Made by a program: the position numbers and the translations under genes. Source: Polaromonas sp. YR568 (GTDB lineage Bacteria > Pseudomonadota > Gammaproteobacteria > Burkholderiales > Burkholderiaceae_C). Taken from it: a stretch of 64,000 nucleotides of DNA. The stretch's first letter is position 1. Each line of letters opens with the position of its first letter. Positions 55,016 through 63,709 of the stretch are shown here, in pieces. The notes below the pieces were generated by a model. It did not search any database. It was not told the DNA's origin and was given only the letters and a program-made list of their open reading frames with translations. The stretch spans positions 186,001-250,000 of the forward strand of contig NZ_FPBM01000007.1 in NCBI RefSeq assembly GCF_900116715.1, written 5' to 3'.

Positions 55016-55930
55016 ATGGTATATATGAAATCTTCACTCAATATGGGGCAAGTCGAAGCTTTCCGCTCAGTGATGATTGCGGGGACCGTGGTGGGAGCGG
55101 CTCGCCTGATGAATATCACCCAGCCTGGGGTCAGTCGCTCGATCGGGCTTCTGGAGCTGCGTATCGGCTACAAACTTTTTGACAGGCATGGGCGCCGCTT
55201 GGTGCCGACGCCCGAAGGAGAGGCGCTTTACCGAGAAATTGAGCCGCTGTACGGCAGCCTTGACCGTATCGCCGAGATTGCACAGGACATCCGGTTCCAA
55301 CGTGCAGGCGCCTTGCGGATAGGAACGCTGCCGGCATTGGCGCAATGGCTGGTCCCTAGAGGCATTGCCCGCTTTCTATCCACACGACCTAAGGTGTCGG
55401 TTTTCGTGGAAAGTCTGCCATCGCGGCAAATAGCTGAACGGGTGTCAACCAGGCAATTTGACGTCGGAATTGTCGAGCTCCCCCTATTCCGATCCGCCAT
55501 TTCGATCGAGCCCTTGGAACCTATGCCATTTATGGCCGTCATCCCCGCCACCCATCCCTTGGCGGAAAAGCCCATCATTTCCCTGAAGGACCTGGATGGG
55601 GAGCGAATGATCATGCTGGCCCGCCAGAGCTTCATACGGCATCAGATCGACGACATGCTCTCAAACCTTGGGGTAGAGCCTAACGTGATCCTGGAGACAC
55701 CGAGCTCCTCCATCGCGTGCGCGCTGGTGGGAGCCGGTGCAGGCATCACGCTAGTGGGCAACCACACGGCCAAGCCGTTCGCTGGGCCTCAAGTCGTGGT
55801 TCGACCGATCAAAGAGGCTTTTTCTTCGAATTTCGCGATCATCTTTCCGGAAGCCGGGACTCGCTTATCGCTAGCTAACGCGTTCGCGGAAGAGTTTCGG
55901 GAAGAAATTCGGTGCTCCGACTTGTCTTAG
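55016..55930 (+). CDS. LysR-family regulator, divergent from cluster C operon
   Basis: 304 residues, or about 295 if it begins at MGQVEAFRSVM, which aligns better with the LysR protein at 59708-60619. HTH: GTVVGAARLMNITQPGVSRSIG (20 or so residues from the start). It is a close relative of that second LysR. It lies divergent from cluster C across 140 bp that contain a TAATCA-N18-TGATTA inverted repeat (54985-55014). It probably activates cluster C with an imported compound as signal. Confidence 0.9.
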   Translation: MVYMKSSLNMGQVEAFRSVMIAGTVVGAARLMNITQPGVSRSIGLLELRIGYKLFDRHGRRLVPTPEGEALYREIEPLYGSLDRIAEIAQDIRFQRAGALRIGTLPALAQWLVPRGIARFLSTRPKVSVFVESLPSRQIAERVSTRQFDVGIVELPLFRSAISIEPLEPMPFMAVIPATHPLAEKPIISLKDLDGERMIMLARQSFIRHQIDDMLSNLGVEPNVILETPSSSIACALVGAGAGITLVGNHTAKPFAGPQVVVRPIKEAFSSNFAIIFPEAGTRLSLANAFAEEFREEIRCSDLS

Positions 55931-55952
55931 TACCGAACCGTATCTGCGTTGG

Positions 55953-57140
55953 CTAGTCGTGAATGCCTACCTTTTCCGCGGTTGCCTTAAGAGTCCAAGC
56001 AATTCTGGAACCTACGCCCACAATGGCGCTGGCCACCCAGAATAGGCCGGTGATGCCAATGATCGTGCCTGCCGCACCAAAAAGCATGGGCATCGCGACG
56101 CTTGACACACTGATAGCCATCATGCGGAGACCAATCGCTTCACCGTGGCGTGCTTCTGGGGTGATTTGGTGCAACATGCTCATCACCATAGGTTGGACCA
56201 TGCCAAGCGACAGACCTAAAAGCACCGAACAAATGCCCATACCAACTGCCGAATGCATTAGTGGATACACGGCAAAGACCAAAGCCGACAAGATCATCGC
56301 CACAACAAGTACAGCCCATTCCTGCACCCGCGCGGCAATGATGGGCAATGCAACGCGGATTGCAGCGGCAGCTATGGCGAATGCCCCCAAAATGACTCCT
56401 ATCACCGATGCGCTTATGCCGCGCTCAAAACCGAGCACCGGCACCATGAAGGTGTGTACATCCCAACAAGACTGCAGGAACCAGTTCACCAGCATCAGAT
56501 TACGGAAGCCCGGATCCCGCAGCAAGTCAATGGCGCTAAGCGCTTTGCCCGCCTTCGGCACGCCAGCAAGCGGCAACTCGGTCATGTTGCGCACCAAAAT
56601 CCAGCAGGCCAGCGGGAAAATCGCCATCAACAAAAAGGCCGCTCGATAACCGGTAGTGCTCCCAGCCGTAGCACCGGCATGGTCAATCAGCAGTCCTGCA
56701 GCAAGAGGGCCGATAAACCCCGATATCGCCGTTCCAATAGATAGCCAGCCAAATACCTGTTTAAGCTGCACCGGCCCACTGATAGCGCGGCCCGCGTGCC
56801 GTTGGATCGCGATCACGACGACAACGGCAGCCGCGCCTGTCGTCAGTGCCGAAAAACACAACACAGCGAACACAGGCAAGAACACGGCCGAGCCCGCACC
56901 CACAGCACCGACCAAAACACAATGCCGGATGGGTCGCTTGAATCCGTGCCGGTCCGCGAAACGGCCCGCCGGCAAGGCCAGAAAAATCTGGGCCAACGCA
57001 AACAATGCGAGCAGGACGCCGACAGCCGCAGCGCTATAGCCATCGCGCAGTGCAATCAAGGATGCCGCTAGCCGAGTGCCGGTCATGCAACCGTGGAAGA
57101 GGACAAGGGCCGCGATTAGACGCGCCAGATCACGCGTCAT
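55953..57140 (-). CDS. MFS transporter
   Basis: 395 residues with about 12 membrane helices and the MFS loop motif GRFADRHGFKRP near 59-70. The substrate is not evident; export of a toxic product or uptake of a related compound are both possible. It is convergent with the LysR gene and is the last gene of the cluster D run, about 100 bp after the LivK-type receptor. Confidence 0.92.
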   Translation of the reverse strand: MTRDLARLIAALVLFHGCMTGTRLAASLIALRDGYSAAAVGVLLALFALAQIFLALPAGRFADRHGFKRPIRHCVLVGAVGAGSAVFLPVFAVLCFSALTTGAAAVVVVIAIQRHAGRAISGPVQLKQVFGWLSIGTAISGFIGPLAAGLLIDHAGATAGSTTGYRAAFLLMAIFPLACWILVRNMTELPLAGVPKAGKALSAIDLLRDPGFRNLMLVNWFLQSCWDVHTFMVPVLGFERGISASVIGVILGAFAIAAAAIRVALPIIAARVQEWAVLVVAMILSALVFAVYPLMHSAVGMGICSVLLGLSLGMVQPMVMSMLHQITPEARHGEAIGLRMMAISVSSVAMPMLFGAAGTIIGITGLFWVASAIVGVGSRIAWTLKATAEKVGIHD

Positions 57141-57240
57141 AGCGAATCAACGGAGACAGTTCGAACCGGCCATTTTCTGGCTAAAAATCGAAAACTCAGC
57201 AGCGTTACGACTCGATGGGATTCCGCCAATCTCCCCGGAC

Positions 57241-58392
57241 TCATTGGCGGATCTTGCCGGTGTCACTAATGATCGTAAGTTCCACGAACTTCGATCCGCT
57301 TCGCACCCCAGGCTTGAAGCCGACCGTATATCCACCCAGGTTAAGACTGTCGATGCTCTCCAGCGCGGTAGCCATGCCTTCCCGGGTCGGGCGTTTTCCC
57401 TGGCGTCGCACGGCTTCAACAATAACCTTTGCCGCGATGTAGCCTTCCATCATGACGTAGCTCACCGGGACGTCCAACTTACCGTCTTTGGCCACGGCCT
57501 CATTGAGCTCTTTCGCCAGTTTGGACGAGTGATACGGACTTGGAACCACCTGCGCAATAGCCACTCCCTGCATAACGCTCGAGACGAACGCCAGGCGATT
57601 TTCCGCAATCCGCTTCGTCACACGCTCCATATCGGCGCCCGAATGCACGAAGATTTGTGCAGAGCCGCCGTCTGCGCGATACCGCTCAATAAAGCGCGCA
57701 CCAGCTGCACCACTGCACACCAGAATGATCGCCTGAGGCTTGGACTTGACGAAGGTATCAATCGCGTCGGCTACACGCGTGGTGCCTGCTTCATAGGACG
57801 CTTTCGAAACAATTGCGGCATTGCCCTTCTTGGCAATTTCTTCGGTTGCGGCTATTAGCGCATTTGCGCCAGGGCCCTCCTCATAGAGAAGTCCTAAGCG
57901 CGTCACTCCTATTGCCGCCAGGTGATCGGTGATCTTGCTGAGCTCAGTACGGAAATTTGCTCTTACGTTGTAGAGCTGAGGGGGCTCGACGCCGATCTCG
58001 GCAACGCGGTAGCCCACCAAGGAGAGCTTTTCCTTCGCAAGCAAACCAGCACTTACAAGTTCAGAGATGTTGCGATTGCCAAAATATCCAGCCAACACCA
58101 TCGGCTGACTCTCCGCGAGCAGTTGCCGAGTGCCAGCAACTGTCTCCTCTGGTCGGCCTCCGTCATCCTTGCTCACTAACTCTAAGGTGTTTCCATTCAC
58201 GCCGCCAGACTTATTGGTCTCACTAAAGAACAACTGCATTCCAGCAGCGTAGGCACGCCCCTGACTAGCCTCAGGTCCAGAAAGCGGTGCTACCTGCCCA
58301 ACAACTATTGGCCCGGCGTATACCGATGGAATAGCGAAAATCGCGGCGCAGCTCAGAACGACCGGCATTGCCAGCTTAAAGATGTGTTTCAT
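57241..58392 (-). CDS. ABC-type substrate-binding protein, LivK type (cluster D)
   Basis: 383 residues. A signal peptide (about 1-26, ending SVYAG) precedes PIVVGQVAPLSGPEASQGRAY. It is the closest paralogue of the cluster C receptor at 46678, with long shared stretches, so both probably bind related ligands. Again no permease or ATPase genes accompany it. The start MKHIFKLAM is preferred by signal-peptide position; the ribosome site is weak, and an in-frame extension upstream overlaps the next gene. Confidence 0.9.
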   Translation of the reverse strand: MKHIFKLAMPVVLSCAAIFAIPSVYAGPIVVGQVAPLSGPEASQGRAYAAGMQLFFSETNKSGGVNGNTLELVSKDDGGRPEETVAGTRQLLAESQPMVLAGYFGNRNISELVSAGLLAKEKLSLVGYRVAEIGVEPPQLYNVRANFRTELSKITDHLAAIGVTRLGLLYEEGPGANALIAATEEIAKKGNAAIVSKASYEAGTTRVADAIDTFVKSKPQAIILVCSGAAGARFIERYRADGGSAQIFVHSGADMERVTKRIAENRLAFVSSVMQGVAIAQVVPSPYHSSKLAKELNEAVAKDGKLDVPVSYVMMEGYIAAKVIVEAVRRQGKRPTREGMATALESIDSLNLGGYTVGFKPGVRSGSKFVELTIISDTGKIRQ

Positions 58393-58465
58393 CGAAGTGA
58401 TCGGGAAATTTTGGGGATGCGGCACAGCTTTTCCTTCCGAAGAAGGAAGAACCGAAGAAGAAAAG

Positions 58466-59494
58466 TCAACGCTCAATGGTGCGGTTCCAGCGATTGGTCC
58501 ATTCGGAACGTTTCTGGTTCACGACATCCCAGTCGACTCGTACCAGTTTTTTAATGAAATCTGGCCCGTAGGGAACGTTCTGAGCGAGCTCTCCTTCGAG
58601 CTTCGTTTTACTGTTGGTAGGCCCCCAGCCTTCTGTGGCAAGCCACTGCTGAACTTGTGGAGAAACCAAGTGCTGCACGAAGGCCTGAGACTGCTCCATC
58701 GCATTGTTTTGAACTACAGGGCACGCAGCTGTGACTAAGGCAACAGCGCCCTCCTTCGGATACACAAACTCAAGCGGGAAGCCGGTCTTTTTCAGGGCGT
58801 AGGCGCGACTGCTGCCCCATACTGCTACATCCACATCGCGGTTATGAAACATTTCTGCAAGTGCCGCGGGTGACGAAGACCAGCTCAACACATTGGGGAC
58901 GAGCTTCTTGCCAATGGCATCAAAACCGGGTTCGATATTTTTTTCACTTCCACCGTTCACCCGGGCAAACATAAGCAGGGTGTGAACCCCATAGGTGCCA
59001 GACAAGGAGGACGTCGTGAATCGTTGCTTATATTTCGGGTCTGTCAGGTCGTTCCATGACTGCGGAGCGGTCCAGCCTTTTTTCTCAAAGGCGGCTTTGT
59101 TGTATGCAATGCCGGTGGCAACCAGCCCCACACCGATGGCCTTTCCTCCGAAACGGGCTGCCTCGTAAACATCGGAATAGACCGGCGCCTTGGTCAAAGT
59201 TTCGCAGTAGCCATACTGAATGGCTTGGTACATGGGGCCATCGTCGACGATGACAACATTCATCTCTTGCCTGCCGCGCTGAGCCTGCAACTTGGCGAGC
59301 ACATCGGTTGAGTTCCCCGGAATATAGGTGACCTTGACCTTGCGAGTTGCTTCAAACGCAGGAATGATTCTTTCCTGAAACAGTTTTTGAGCGCTGCCAC
59401 CAGGGCCTGCCACATAAAGAGTGGACTGTTGCGCTGTTACGTGGCCTGCAGCACATAGTGCCAAAACAAACCAGGATGTCTGTAGTCGTTTCAT
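58466..59494 (-). CDS. Extracellular solute-binding protein, PotD type (cluster D)
   Basis: 342 residues. A signal peptide (about 1-22, ending VTAQQ) precedes STLYVAGPGGSAQKLFQE. It is a paralogue of the cluster C PotD-type protein, sharing YIPGNSTDVLAKLQAQ and TNRWNRTIER. No permease or ATPase of this type lies in cluster D, so it may feed the cluster C permeases as an alternative receptor. GGGG precedes the ATG. About 210 bp of apparently gene-free sequence lie upstream. Confidence 0.92.
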   Translation of the reverse strand: MKRLQTSWFVLALCAAGHVTAQQSTLYVAGPGGSAQKLFQERIIPAFEATRKVKVTYIPGNSTDVLAKLQAQRGRQEMNVVIVDDGPMYQAIQYGYCETLTKAPVYSDVYEAARFGGKAIGVGLVATGIAYNKAAFEKKGWTAPQSWNDLTDPKYKQRFTTSSLSGTYGVHTLLMFARVNGGSEKNIEPGFDAIGKKLVPNVLSWSSSPAALAEMFHNRDVDVAVWGSSRAYALKKTGFPLEFVYPKEGAVALVTAACPVVQNNAMEQSQAFVQHLVSPQVQQWLATEGWGPTNSKTKLEGELAQNVPYGPDFIKKLVRVDWDVVNQKRSEWTNRWNRTIER

Positions 59495-59707
59495 AATTCC
59501 CCGCCACATAAAAAGGACCCCTGCCAGACTGACAAGGGAGAAGCTTCACGCGGGGCCTTACGACGCCAGCGACACCACGAATGTGGTGCCTGGATACTGT
59601 AGTGAGCGGGTCGATATCAGGTCAAATAGAAATTCGGGACAGGTCTATTCGAAGACGATATAGGACGAAAGCGAAAGACAACACTCCGCACCTGAAGACC
59701 TAGAGAG

Positions 59708-60619
59708 TCATTTACCACGCAGTGCTTCGCATTCTTCTCGAGCAACCATACGCAATACCTCCGAAAATTTCGCTACCAGGCGATTAGCTGGTCGCCCCTT
59801 GGGAATGATCAGAATGCCTTCATACGGCAGTGCGGGATCGAAAGGCCGAGTAACAACGGGTGCTGACCGGTAATCCTGTACAGCAAGCGGATTGACGATG
59901 CTGACCCCCATGCCAAGTCCCACCAGCGACCAGATGATGGAGCTGTAGGACGTTTCGATATTAATTATTCGCTTCACTCCCGCCTCATCGAAAATGCGGT
60001 CGACGGTTTTACGCAGCTCGTCCGGTTTAGCTGACGAGATGAAAGTCTCGCCCTCAAGATCTATCGGAGTAAGACGCTTCTTCTGCGCCAGTCGATGGTT
60101 CTCAGGCATCAGGCAAACGCCATCTATCCTGTATAAAACGTCCCGCTCAGTTGAAATATCCTGACGCGACAGCTGCGAAACAATGCCCAAATCGCAAAAA
60201 TGCGAGTCCACCCACTGCGAGATGACAGACGAGTGGCCCATGTGAATAGAGATCCCTACTTCGGGATGATCTTGGGCGAACCGCTTAATCGCCCTCGGCA
60301 GAAGCCCGAATGCAATTGTTGACACCGCAGCAATCCTCAGTTCGCCGGTACCGAATCGACGGATCTTGTCCGCAGTTTCGTCCAACCTCTCCAGCCCGAG
60401 AAAGCTTCGCTGAACTTCGGTGAAAAAGGTGTGCCCCTCCTCTGTCAGAGTCAACTTGCCTGGGGATCTTTCGAAAAGGAGAAGGCCAATCGCTTTTTCG
60501 AGCTGAGATATCAACCGGCTGACATTGGGTTGCGAAGTGTGAAGAACGCGCGCAGCTGCCGTGGTGGAGCCGGAGAGCACTACCGCGCGAAAAGCTTCAA
60601 CCTGCGAGAGGTTCATCAT
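59708..60619 (-). CDS. LysR-family regulator of cluster D
   Basis: 303 residues. HTH near the start (MMNLSQVEAFRAVVLSGSTT, AARVLHTSQPNVSRLISQLE) and a LysR effector domain. It is a paralogue of the LysR protein at 55016-55930. The start at the first of two ATG codons follows AAGGAG; an in-frame extension upstream is unsupported. It lies on the same strand as the enolase-superfamily gene, 113 bp downstream of it, and about 210 bp upstream of the PotD-type gene. Confidence 0.93.
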   Translation of the reverse strand: MMNLSQVEAFRAVVLSGSTTAAARVLHTSQPNVSRLISQLEKAIGLLLFERSPGKLTLTEEGHTFFTEVQRSFLGLERLDETADKIRRFGTGELRIAAVSTIAFGLLPRAIKRFAQDHPEVGISIHMGHSSVISQWVDSHFCDLGIVSQLSRQDISTERDVLYRIDGVCLMPENHRLAQKKRLTPIDLEGETFISSAKPDELRKTVDRIFDEAGVKRIINIETSYSSIIWSLVGLGMGVSIVNPLAVQDYRSAPVVTRPFDPALPYEGILIIPKGRPANRLVAKFSEVLRMVAREECEALRGK

Positions 60620-60732
60620 TGAGTAGGCTCCTTGTATCGGTACACCAGGCAATTTAATCGCCTAATTGGATGAATAACAAGTGGAGCCGGGAAAACCGCG
60701 GGTCGCTACACCACACGGCTTTCCCATGGATT

Positions 60733-61860
60733 TCAAGGCCGAGCGGAGCCGCTGGCAGTTGCCAAGCGTTTCAGGGCTTTTTCATCCACCTCAACACCCA
60801 ACCCCGGCCGAGTGCCGACATCGAAGCCATCGCCGTTCAACAGCAGGTTCACCGACATGAACTCGTCCCTCACCGCAGGCACGCCATTGGCATAGGTCTC
60901 CAGCATCACTGCATTGGGAATGGCCGCGCACACTTGCACGCTCGCAGCTGTGGCGATGGGTCCTACCGGGTTATGCGGTGCAACACCTATTCCATACATC
61001 TCAGCCATCACGGCAATTTTTCGCATCTCGGTGATGCCTCCAACACGAATGACGGAGGGCTGCACAATCCCCACCGCCTGGCGCTCAATGACCGCGCGAA
61101 ACTCCTGCCTTCCAGCGAGCCGCTCACCCGTCGCAAGACGCACGGGAGACTGTCGCGCCAGACCAGAGAGAACCTCAAGGTTCTCGGCCATCACCGGTTC
61201 TTCGATAAATAGCAGGTTATATGGAGCCACCTGCGAGCAAAACTGCGCGGCGGCGGCTCGGTCCAGTCGTCGCCATAGATCAACCATCAAATCGATGTTA
61301 GGGCCCACTGCAGCCCGAACAGCAGCAACCTCGTCGACCGCTCGTTGAACTTCAACAGGCCTCACGGCCCAGTTCTGCTCATGCTGGGGAAGAAAGCGGA
61401 ACGGATACCACTTCAATGCCGTTGCACCTTCCGAGACAGCGATCCGAGCAAGGTCAACCAGGTCCGCGCCCTTCGCGATGTCTCGCCACCATTGATTCAA
61501 ATAGGCACGCACTCGCGTCCGGTAGGGTCCTCCTAACAGCTGGTGAACTGGCAAACCGGCTGATTTTCCGGCAATGTCCCACAGAGCCTGGTCGATAGCG
61601 CTGAGGGCTGCCAGGTCGGCTGGTCCACCGCGCCAGAAGATCCGGTCGTGAAGGTCTGCCCAAATTCGCTCGACACCGATGGCACTGCGGCCTTTAAGGT
61701 ATTGGGCAGCAGCGTCAATGCCAGCGCACACTTGGCCGGATCGGTAATCGAGAGTGGCCTCGCCGACTCCGGTGATGCCGTCGTCTGTTTCGACAACGAC
61801 CATCGTGAAGTCCTTGAATGGCGTGGGCACCACATACCAACGGATATCTGCGATCTTCAT
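60733..61860 (-). CDS. Enolase-superfamily enzyme (cluster D), dyad Asp replaced by Ser
   Basis: 375 residues, clearly more distant from the cluster A and B enzymes. Metal ligands Asp194, Glu220 and Glu246 are present (MVDLWRR, FIEEP, TGERL); Lys150 lies in ALKWYPF. His296 (VAPHNPVG) is kept, but the Asp that pairs with it in mandelate-racemase-type enzymes is Ser269 (VQPSVIRVGG). The chemistry may thus differ from a standard sugar-acid dehydratase. It begins right after the RidA gene stop with no gap. Substrate unknown. Confidence 0.88.
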   Translation of the reverse strand: MKIADIRWYVVPTPFKDFTMVVVETDDGITGVGEATLDYRSGQVCAGIDAAAQYLKGRSAIGVERIWADLHDRIFWRGGPADLAALSAIDQALWDIAGKSAGLPVHQLLGGPYRTRVRAYLNQWWRDIAKGADLVDLARIAVSEGATALKWYPFRFLPQHEQNWAVRPVEVQRAVDEVAAVRAAVGPNIDLMVDLWRRLDRAAAAQFCSQVAPYNLLFIEEPVMAENLEVLSGLARQSPVRLATGERLAGRQEFRAVIERQAVGIVQPSVIRVGGITEMRKIAVMAEMYGIGVAPHNPVGPIATAASVQVCAAIPNAVMLETYANGVPAVRDEFMSVNLLLNGDGFDVGTRPGLGVEVDEKALKRLATASGSARP

Positions 61861-62229
61861 TTATACAGAACCTTTTCCCACTGCGGCCGTTACGATGATC
61901 TCTACCAGTACGTCTGGCGCACCCAGCTCACATTGGGCAGTGGCACGCGTGGAAGCAGCACCGGGCGCTGTCCATGCGTCCCAGATCTCGTTCATGCCCG
62001 CAAAATCGCTCTTGAGGTCCTTGATCCAGATCTGTGCGGTGAGGAGGCGGCTTTTATCTGTGCCAGCCTCGGCAAGAAACTTCTCGATCTTTGCAAGAGT
62101 CTGGCGCGTTTGACCGCGAATATCCTGGCTGCGGTCGTCCGCTGTCATGCCGCCTACAAAAACCATTCCGTTGTAAACCACGGTGCGGCTGCGGCGCTGA
62201 TCGGTAGCAATGCGTTTGATGTCGCTCAT
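61861..62229 (-). CDS. RidA-family imine/enamine deaminase (cluster D)
   Basis: 122 residues. The conserved arginine is R95 (ASTRATAQCELGAP). The flanking residues differ from the cluster C RidA (APARTTVEA), so specificity may differ. It follows the flavoprotein gene by about 100 bp and abuts the enolase-superfamily gene, repeating the dehydrogenase plus RidA pairing of cluster C. AAAGGAA precedes the ATG. Confidence 0.92.
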   Translation of the reverse strand: MSDIKRIATDQRRSRTVVYNGMVFVGGMTADDRSQDIRGQTRQTLAKIEKFLAEAGTDKSRLLTAQIWIKDLKSDFAGMNEIWDAWTAPGAASTRATAQCELGAPDVLVEIIVTAAVGKGSV

Positions 62230-62329
62230 CTGAATTTCCTTTGTTTGAGTTAAAAATCCCACGCAAGCCACTGCGTTGGTCTACTTGCCTTTAAGTTGGT
62301 GCCTCTGTGTAGAGCGACCCTTCGAACGG

Positions 62330-63709
62330 TTAGGTACCGGCCAGCTCACCTATCGTCACCGGCTTAACCGGAGGCCGGATGCGGTAGTACCCCACTTCCT
62401 GTGGAGACAAGCCACGGCTATCAGCAATAAGCTCCGTAACAGTCAAGCCGCACAGCCGCCCCTGGCAAGGCCCCATCCCACATCGTCCAAACGCCTTGGT
62501 CTGATTGGGGCCCTGGCAGCCGAGTTCGACATACTTTCTGATCTGGCCTGCCGTCACTTCTTCGCAGCGGCAGACGATGACTGAGTCATCCTGAGGGATG
62601 CGCTGGGTCTCCGGCGGGCGATAGAGTGCATCCAAAAAGGGCCTGATGTGGAGTTGCTTTCGCAACTCTTCTCGCACGGCACTTTCGCGATCATCACGGT
62701 CGCCCCCTTCCAGATGGCCGAGCTTTGCAGCAACCGCTAGAGCAGCTAACTTCCCCTGCGAAGCGGAAGCTTTGGCACCCACAATTCCGCGGCTGTCGCC
62801 CGCGAGATAAATGCCGCTCTCCTCAATCTGACCGAACTCGTCTGTTTCCGGTTCCCAGCACAACTGGGCTTCGTTCCAACGATGCTTAGCCCTAAGCGAC
62901 CAACTCAACTGAGTATTCGGAACGACCCCTTGGTGCAACAGGATGAGCGGTGATTCGATACGGCGGGCTCGACCTTTATGAGTGAAGCTGATCGCTTCAG
63001 CATGATCAGTGCCCTCAATCGAAAGGGCCTGTGCACCCGCATAGACCTGGACTCCATGCTGACGTAGATGGCTGAGCATGCGCATACCCTTGCGCAAATC
63101 GCGCCATCCGCGTAGTGCTCCTCCAATATGCGCAGCAGCCCGCAGGTAATCGCTGGTCTGGGTGGTGTGAACTACCGCCTTCAGCTTGACGCCAGCCTGA
63201 AGGTACTGGCTAGCCAAGAGATAAAGCAAGGGGCCGCACCCTGCCAGAACGACAGGCTCGCTTGGTAGCGCACCAGCACTTTTGTACAGAATCTGCGCCG
63301 CACCAGCACCCATAACTCCGGGCAGGGTCCAGCCGGGTATGGGAAATGGGCGTTCCATGGCGCCGCTCGCCAGGATGATCTGGCGCGCTTGCAGGGATTG
63401 GTTAGCGCCTTGGCGAACATAGTTCACCTTCAGGTCACGGCCCACATTCCATACTGCGGCTCCGGAGATATGCTGAGCCCCGCTTTTGGCGAAAGCGCGG
63501 GTCAGCTCAGCGCCGGCAGCGTAGTCTTCGCCAAGCACCGACTTTCTCTTTTTGCTCGCGGCATCTACAGCTCGGTAGATCTGTCCGCCTGTCGCGGCTT
63601 GCTCATCCAGCAGGGCCACGCTCAGCCCCCATCTACTTGCTTCACATGCCGCGGCCAATCCGGCCGGGCCCGCGCCCACAATGGCTAGGTCGACGACATT
63701 AGCGTCCAT
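62330..63709 (-). CDS. Flavoprotein dehydrogenase subunit with BFD-like domain (HcnB/OoxA type, cluster D)
   Basis: 459 residues, same build as the cluster C protein: FAD motif VGAGPAGLAAACEAS (about 10-24), second dinucleotide motif LAGCGPLLYLLASQYL, and the BFD-like 2Fe-2S domain with CRCEEVTAGQ and CGMGPCQGRLC. The start MDANVVDLA follows GAGGAG and overlaps the 2Fe-2S subunit gene by 11 bases. The amine-oxidising DAO-type partner, if present, lies beyond the right edge. Confidence 0.93.
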   Translation of the reverse strand: MDANVVDLAIVGAGPAGLAAACEASRWGLSVALLDEQAATGGQIYRAVDAASKKRKSVLGEDYAAGAELTRAFAKSGAQHISGAAVWNVGRDLKVNYVRQGANQSLQARQIILASGAMERPFPIPGWTLPGVMGAGAAQILYKSAGALPSEPVVLAGCGPLLYLLASQYLQAGVKLKAVVHTTQTSDYLRAAAHIGGALRGWRDLRKGMRMLSHLRQHGVQVYAGAQALSIEGTDHAEAISFTHKGRARRIESPLILLHQGVVPNTQLSWSLRAKHRWNEAQLCWEPETDEFGQIEESGIYLAGDSRGIVGAKASASQGKLAALAVAAKLGHLEGGDRDDRESAVREELRKQLHIRPFLDALYRPPETQRIPQDDSVIVCRCEEVTAGQIRKYVELGCQGPNQTKAFGRCGMGPCQGRLCGLTVTELIADSRGLSPQEVGYYRIRPPVKPVTIGELAGT

